Positions 59,297 to 64,000 of a DNA stretch of 64,000 nucleotides are shown piece by piece (positions within the stretch are counted from its first letter, which is position 1; every line of letters begins with the position of its first letter). The stretch is from Granulicella aggregans (lineage in GTDB: Bacteria > Acidobacteriota > Terriglobia > Terriglobales > Acidobacteriaceae). Where the stretch lies: the NCBI RefSeq assembly GCF_025685565.1, contig NZ_JAGSYE010000005.1, forward strand, positions 62,001-126,000. The letters are read 5' to 3'. The notes under the pieces were generated by a model. That model had not been told where the DNA came from, did not search any database, and saw nothing but the letters and a program-made list of their open reading frames with translations. Both the position numbers and the translations under genes were made by a program.

Positions 59297-61744
59297 TCAA
59301 TCGCCGCTTAGTTCAAGCACGGGCTTCGTATCTTCTAAAGCTGGATCAACTTGGGAACTGATCACGGAGAACTGAGAACTATCGCCGTCACCCGCCGTAG
59401 CCGGTCGCAACTCGACGATGAACTTGGCTCCCGCCGGGATGTTCTTCTCCGCGCGAATGCTCCCTTGATGCTCCTGCACGATCTTCGCCGCAATCGCGAG
59501 ACCAAGACCTGTACCGCGCTGCTTGGTCGAGAAGTACGGTAGAAACAGCCGCTCCCGCATCTCGTCGGTCAGTCCGCTGCCTGTATCGGCAATCGTCAGC
59601 TCGACCATGCCGCTCTCCAGCAGAGTGGTGGTCACCCGCATCTCGCGCAGCAGGCTCGCCTGCATCGCCTCCGCCGCATTGTCGATGAGGTTGCCCAGCG
59701 CTCGCTTCAGAGCCTCCGGATCGGCCATCACAAGCGGCAGATTCTTGCCCATGCGCTGTGTCAGCCGGATGTTCTGCATCCTTCCTGCAAACATCGCCAG
59801 GGCATTCTCGACGATGGTGTTCAGGTCCGCAGGCCGAGGCCGTGCGGTAGGAAACTCTGCGAGTGCCGCGAACTGGTCGACCAGCGAACGCATGCTCTCT
59901 ACCGATGAGGTAATCACCTCACTGCACCGCTTGATGACATCCGTTGACGGCGAAACAATCTGATGCCCGGCAAGCGTCTCGCCTAGCCGCCCAATGTGCC
60001 GATGAATCTGCTCGGCCGAAAGAGAGATCGGCGTCAGAGGATTCTTGATCTCGTGCGCCACCCGCCTTGCCACTTCTTTCCATGCCGATTGTTTCTGCGC
60101 GTTAAGCAGCTCCGTCGCATCTTCCAGCACAACGACATAGCCGCGAACCGAGCGCTCTCCGCCGCTTACATCCTCCAGCAGCGCCACCGTCGCCAGCAGG
60201 TTCAGCTTGCCATTGCTGCGGTCGTGGTTGGCGGCCGTCATCTCCAGTTCGCTCGAAGCCGAGCCCATCCGATGGCTCCTTCGCAGCAGCCGGTCCAGTA
60301 CCTCCAGCACCTCGGCAGGGAAGACCTCCTCGATCGGCAAACCGAGAAACGGCCGCTGGCCGCCGGGGTCGACCAGTTCGCTCAGCGCCCGGTTCGCCAG
60401 CACAATCCTTCGTTCCGCATCGAGCGTCGCCACGCCGTTTGGAATCGTCTCCAGCATCGTCTCGAGCTCGCTCCGTCGAGCCTCCAGCGCCGCGTTCGCC
60501 GCGCTGATCTGGATCGTCGACTCCTGCACCTGCGCCCGGCTGCTCTCGAGATCCCCCACCATCCGGTTGAAGCTATGCACCAGGTCGCCAAGCTCTTCCG
60601 TCGCGCTCTCCTGCACCCGATGGGCGTAGTCACCGGCGGCAATCTGGTCCATCGCATCAGCCAAGGCCTCGACAGGCCGGGTCACCTGCTTCGAGAGATG
60701 CAGCGCCAGCCAGCTCGACGCAAAGAGCGCGAGGCTCGTAATCATCAGCAGCAACTGCATGTACACGGCGCGAATCTGCCGCCGCGCACGGAAGAGTGTC
60801 CAGTAGCTGTCGGCATCCGCGCGCAGCCGCGACACCGTCGCCGCCAGGCCGTAGGGCATCGGCAGACCCACTACAATCAGGCCACCCTCCTTCATGCCCG
60901 CCAGGCCGAGAGCGTAGTCCGTACTCCCCATGCTGAAGAGCGGAAGATCCGTCCGCTGAGCTGCCGCAAGAATCGTTGCCTCAGTCGCCGTTGGTGTCGC
61001 AGGCTTAGGCGTCGCATCACCGGCAGTGCGTTCTGCGCCACTCGCGGGATGAGCTTGTTCGTCGTCGTCGATTGGCCCGGAAGGCCATGGCTTCACGGCC
61101 GCCTGAGTCGCTTCGCCCTTCTCTGCCGGAACATGGAACGAAGCCAGCGCCCGGCCATCACGGTAGACGATCGCGAACCCGCCCTGCAGCGTGATCTCGT
61201 GCTGGCTTAGCAGGGGCCGAATCTCCGCGCCTTGCAGCGACCGACCTCTCGTGGCGCCAGATGGCGGGGCCCCAATCGACGCCGCAATCGAGTCCGCCTC
61301 CGCCCGCGCGTTCGCCGCCGTATAGCGCGAAAGCTCCAGTGCCATCTGGTTGCTGTCGTCGCGCATCTCCGTCACCGGCTTTGAAAACCAGTGGTCGACG
61401 GCGCGATTCATCAGCACAAAGTTGAACAACGACATAAACGCCATCGGCAGCAGGCTTACCAACACGGCTCCCCACAGCATTCTTGTCCGCAGCCGGCTCC
61501 CCATCACCCGGCTGCGCTGGTCCGCGTAGAGCTTCAGAACATTGCGCCCCAGCAGCAGCAGGACAAATACGAAGACCAAAAACACTACCGCCGACAGACC
61601 GGTGAAGACAAATATCTCCTCGGTCGTCGACGGGTTCAGGAACTTGAGATTGTTGTTCAGCGTCGCCAGTATCGCAATCAGCAGCAGGAGGACGCTGCCC
61701 AGCACAATACTGACGGCCTTGCGCCGGACATTGCCTGTCGCCAT
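59297..61744 (-). CDS. NtrY-like sensor histidine kinase
   Basis: 815 residues: several N-terminal membrane helices (about 10-30, 45-70, 90-115) with a long periplasmic loop, then a further helix near 330-350, HAMP, a PAS domain (about 430-540), HisKA with phospho-His H564 in 'VAHEIKNPLTPI' and HATPase_c with 'NLIDNAAEA' (about 685), 'DTGSGL' and 'GTGLGLA'. The architecture matches NtrY. It is the likely kinase for the adjacent response regulator. The last 25 residues ('SSQFSVISSQV...') look like translated repeat DNA (59353-59380) added to the 3' end. Confidence 0.9.
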   Translation of the reverse strand: MATGNVRRKAVSIVLGSVLLLLIAILATLNNNLKFLNPSTTEEIFVFTGLSAVVFLVFVFVLLLLGRNVLKLYADQRSRVMGSRLRTRMLWGAVLVSLLPMAFMSLFNFVLMNRAVDHWFSKPVTEMRDDSNQMALELSRYTAANARAEADSIAASIGAPPSGATRGRSLQGAEIRPLLSQHEITLQGGFAIVYRDGRALASFHVPAEKGEATQAAVKPWPSGPIDDDEQAHPASGAERTAGDATPKPATPTATEATILAAAQRTDLPLFSMGSTDYALGLAGMKEGGLIVVGLPMPYGLAATVSRLRADADSYWTLFRARRQIRAVYMQLLLMITSLALFASSWLALHLSKQVTRPVEALADAMDQIAAGDYAHRVQESATEELGDLVHSFNRMVGDLESSRAQVQESTIQISAANAALEARRSELETMLETIPNGVATLDAERRIVLANRALSELVDPGGQRPFLGLPIEEVFPAEVLEVLDRLLRRSHRMGSASSELEMTAANHDRSNGKLNLLATVALLEDVSGGERSVRGYVVVLEDATELLNAQKQSAWKEVARRVAHEIKNPLTPISLSAEQIHRHIGRLGETLAGHQIVSPSTDVIKRCSEVITSSVESMRSLVDQFAALAEFPTARPRPADLNTIVENALAMFAGRMQNIRLTQRMGKNLPLVMADPEALKRALGNLIDNAAEAMQASLLREMRVTTTLLESGMVELTIADTGSGLTDEMRERLFLPYFSTKQRGTGLGLAIAAKIVQEHQGSIRAEKNIPAGAKFIVELRPATAGDGDSSQFSVISSQVDPALEDTKPVLELSGD

Positions 61745-61796
61745 CGCTGGTCTTCACCCCGGGGAATCAGCCCTATCGCTGATTCATTTGTCCAGT

Positions 61797-62918
61797 CTAA
61801 TCCCAGACATCCACTCCAGCCACCGGCTTCCACTCCCGGTCCTGCGCCTTGGCCACAGCCTCGTAGGTCAGCACGCCATGGTAAGTGTTCACACCCTCGG
61901 CGATTCCGGAGTCTTGATGAATCGCGGCCCTGGCACCAAGGTTCGCCAGCTTCATCACATAGCGGAAGGTGGCGTTGGTCAGCGCCAGCGTGGAGGTGTA
62001 GGGAACCGCAGCTGGCATGTTGGTCACGCAGTAGTGGACCACGCCGTTTACCTCATACGAAGGATCGCTGTGCGTCGTCGGACGGGCGGTCTCGATGCAG
62101 CCGCCCTGGTCGATCGCTACGTCCACGATCACCGCGCCCTTCTTCATCTTTTCGACCATCGCCTTGGTGACGATCTTCGGTGCCGCCGCGCCCGGAATCA
62201 GTACGCCGCCGATCACGAGGTCAGCCTCGCGCACCGCAGCCTCCACGTTGTAGCTGTTCGACGAGACCGTGTAGAGCCGCCCGCCAAAGATGTCGTCCAG
62301 CTCGCGCAGCCGGTTCAGGTTCACATCGACGAGCGTGACCTTCGCTCCCATGCCCAGCGCGATCTTCGCGGCATTCGTGCCCACGATGCCGCCGCCGATG
62401 ATGCACACGTTCCCCGGGGCTACTCCTGGAACTCCGCCGAGCAGAACGCCGCGTCCGCCGTGCTCTTTCTCGAGATACGCCGCACCCACTTGGACGCTCA
62501 TCCTGCCCGCGACTTCGCTCATCGGCGTCAGCAGTGGCAGCGTGCCCGCCTTGTCGCGCACCGTCTCATAGGCGATGCCCGTGACCTTCTTCTCCAGAAG
62601 AGCGTCGGTCAGTCCGCGCAGCGGAGCAAGGTGCAGATACGTAAACAGCACCAGCCCATCGCGAAAGTTCCGGTACTCCTTTTCGACAGGCTCCTTGACC
62701 TTGACCACCATGTCGGCAAGCCCCCACACATCGGGCGCTCCGCCAACGATCTCCGCGCCAGCATTCTGGAAGTCATCGTCCGCGAAGGCCGATAGTGCGC
62801 CCGCATTCTGCTCCACCAGAACCTTGTGACCGGCCTCGGTCAACGCCTTCACGCCCGCCGGGGTTATCCCGACGCGAGTCTCGTGGTCTTTCACTTCCTT
62901 CGGCACGCCAATAATCAC
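61797..62918 (-). CDS. ald: alanine dehydrogenase
   Basis: 373 residues. NAD-dependent oxidative deamination of L-alanine to pyruvate and ammonia. 'MIIGVPKEVKDHETRVGITPAGVKAL' is the family N-terminus, 'GGGIVGTNAAKIALGMGAKVTLVDVN' the NAD loop, and 'VDVAIDQGGCIETARPTTHSDPSYE' the late signature. Length is normal. It is divergent from the next gene, and the kinase gene lies 52 bp downstream on the same strand. It may support growth on alanine or ammonia assimilation; no regulator is adjacent. Confidence 0.96.
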   Translation of the reverse strand: MIIGVPKEVKDHETRVGITPAGVKALTEAGHKVLVEQNAGALSAFADDDFQNAGAEIVGGAPDVWGLADMVVKVKEPVEKEYRNFRDGLVLFTYLHLAPLRGLTDALLEKKVTGIAYETVRDKAGTLPLLTPMSEVAGRMSVQVGAAYLEKEHGGRGVLLGGVPGVAPGNVCIIGGGIVGTNAAKIALGMGAKVTLVDVNLNRLRELDDIFGGRLYTVSSNSYNVEAAVREADLVIGGVLIPGAAAPKIVTKAMVEKMKKGAVIVDVAIDQGGCIETARPTTHSDPSYEVNGVVHYCVTNMPAAVPYTSTLALTNATFRYVMKLANLGARAAIHQDSGIAEGVNTYHGVLTYEAVAKAQDREWKPVAGVDVWD

Positions 62919-63017
62919 GGTTTCCTCCGTCTACTTTTCCGATTGTATAGAGGCAACTTCAAAACTCTTCGCCCCGCCTGCGATAGCCCATCCCCATGCT
63001 ATCCTCACTCGAATCCC

Positions 63018-64000
63018 ATGGGCTTAACCAGCGGTACAAGCTCCATCGATCAGACCGGCAAGATTTCTTTCAAGGACACGAGCGCCTCCGTCCTGTTCGA
63101 TCTCATCCGCGGCCTTGCGGCCTTGATCGTCCTCTTCGGACACTGGCGCAACCTGGTCTTCGTCGATTATCCCAGCGTCGCCGCGCATCGTCTCATCCTT
63201 GCCCTGCCCTATGCTCTTACATCCGCCGGACACCAGGCCGTTGTCATCTTCTTCGTCCTCAGCGGCTATCTGATTAGCGGCAGCGTCTTTCGTTCCTTCT
63301 CCCGTAACCGGTGGACATGGATCGAATATCTCACCCACCGCCTCGTCCGGCTCTGGGTCGTTCTCGTGCCCGGATTACTTCTGTGCCTGTTATGGGACTC
63401 GGCTGGCCTGGCTTTCCATCTCGCTCCGGCTCTGCACAACGGACATCTCCGCGAAGGTTTCATCGGCAACATCCCGGCCCGGCTGACTCCGAAGGTCTTC
63501 TTCGGCAATCTCTTCTTCCTTCAGAACCTCCTCGTCCCGGTCTTCGGCTCGGACGGCCCGCTCTGGTCGCTCGCCAACGAGTTCTGGTACTACCTACTCT
63601 TTCCCCTCGGCCTAATCACCTTGCGAAGGCAGACCTCCACGCCGCAGCGTCTCCTGTGCGGTGCGCTCTTCCTCGCGATGGCCTCGGTCCTGCGCCATGG
63701 CATTCTCCCGCTCTTCCCTATCTGGCTGGCAGGAACCGCGCTCGCGCTCATGCCCCCACCGAGACTCAGTTCCCGAATCCGCATCCTCGCCGCAGTGGCG
63801 TACGCTCCGCTGCCATTCGTCTTCGCCAAGCTCCATAGCCTCCCCGACATGCTCTCCGACTACCTCTTCGGAGCTGCAACCTTCCTCTTTCTATGGATCG
63901 TCCTCTCGGCCACCGGACAAGCTCACCCGAAACGCATCTTCACCTCGTTCTCGCGCTCGATCGCGAAGTTCTCCTACACCCTGTATGTCGTGCACTTCCC
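63018..64000 (+). CDS. acyltransferase family 3 (OafA/YrhL-like), partial at window edge
   Basis: At least 327 residues, open at the right end. The N-terminal 'FDLIRGLAALIVLFGHWRNL' holds the conserved R-G-x-A and active His, and 'AVVIFFVLSGYLISGSVF' and 'GPLWSLANEFWYYLLFPL' are the next family blocks. The gene encodes an integral membrane protein with many helices that transfers acyl groups to surface carbohydrates such as O-antigen or peptidoglycan. The ATG at 63018 gives a cytoplasmic lead of about 22 residues before the first helix. The C-terminus lies outside the window. Confidence 0.88.
   Translation, partial: MGLTSGTSSIDQTGKISFKDTSASVLFDLIRGLAALIVLFGHWRNLVFVDYPSVAAHRLILALPYALTSAGHQAVVIFFVLSGYLISGSVFRSFSRNRWTWIEYLTHRLVRLWVVLVPGLLLCLLWDSAGLAFHLAPALHNGHLREGFIGNIPARLTPKVFFGNLFFLQNLLVPVFGSDGPLWSLANEFWYYLLFPLGLITLRRQTSTPQRLLCGALFLAMASVLRHGILPLFPIWLAGTALALMPPPRLSSRIRILAAVAYAPLPFVFAKLHSLPDMLSDYLFGAATFLFLWIVLSATGQAHPKRIFTSFSRSIAKFSYTLYVVHF

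Noticed and set aside
1..64000. tRNA, rRNA, riboswitch or mobile-element genes
   Set aside because: I read all intergenic gaps and found no cloverleaf, ribosomal RNA sequence, known riboswitch core or transposase reading frame; small RNAs without obvious structure cannot be excluded.

Overview
The window looks like a piece of an acidobacterial chromosome (Acidobacteriota, probably class Terriglobia; this is an inference). The reasons are the high-GC coding style, a MacB/FtsX-like 'ADOP' permease, a VWFA-like secreted protein, a DUF3857/transglutaminase protein, several Tat- or Sec-exported enzymes and a surface protein with Ig-like repeats. I found no rRNA, tRNA, transposase, integrase, phage gene or CRISPR array. 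Most of the window is ordinary chromosomal housekeeping and secretion capacity.

Layout. 1-5.3 kb: a small lipoprotein, a threonine/serine dehydratase, an alpha/beta hydrolase coupled to an unknown 163-residue protein, and RNase J. 5.4-7.7 kb: an exported TIM-barrel glycoside hydrolase. 7.8-14.6 kb (minus strand): the aspartate/lysine pathway as asd-lysC-dapB-[M29 aminopeptidase]-dapA-dapD. 14.7-20.8 kb (minus): a membrane protein, a cupredoxin-like lipoprotein, an isocitrate/isopropylmalate dehydrogenase, NrdR, an ABM-fold protein, an LPG-synthase-like membrane protein, a lytic transglycosylase and a HAD phosphatase. 21-29.8 kb (plus): a small membrane protein, 6-phosphogluconate dehydrogenase, a PstS-like protein with an extra N-terminal domain, threonine synthase, GNAT, MATE, a TipA-like MerR regulator and a membrane protein. 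29.8-36.6 kb (minus): M20 peptidase, FUSC transporter, EamA transporter, M13 peptidase. 36.7-46 kb: a conserved hypothetical, a VWA-like protein, a DUF3857 protein, ribosomal protein S20 and the ADOP permease. 46.5-54.1 kb (plus): a phoH-ybeY-corC-era ribosome-maturation cluster into which a GH16 glucanase and a diguanylate cyclase are interleaved. 54.4-57.8 kb: a Tat-exported intradiol dioxygenase and a 5'-truncated Ig-repeat protein. 57.9-61.7 kb (minus): an NtrY/NtrX-like two-component pair. 61.8-64 kb: alanine dehydrogenase and a partial acyltransferase.

What stands out. (1) The intergenic spaces carry at least four dispersed repeat families, some able to fold as hairpins, and one of them appears to supply the start codon of the truncated Ig-repeat gene. 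(2) The NtrX-like regulator lacks the GAFTGA loop that enhancer-binding proteins use to contact sigma-54. (3) The PstS-like protein is an orphan with an extra N-terminal domain. (4) A nested palindrome of about 150 bp lies between dapA and the M29 aminopeptidase gene. (5) Several 4-nt ATGA/GTGA overlaps show translational coupling, including one that ties a GH16 gene to ybeY. I see no clear wholly new multi-gene system; the strongest leads are the repeats, the altered NtrX and the unknown coupled protein at 1660-2151.
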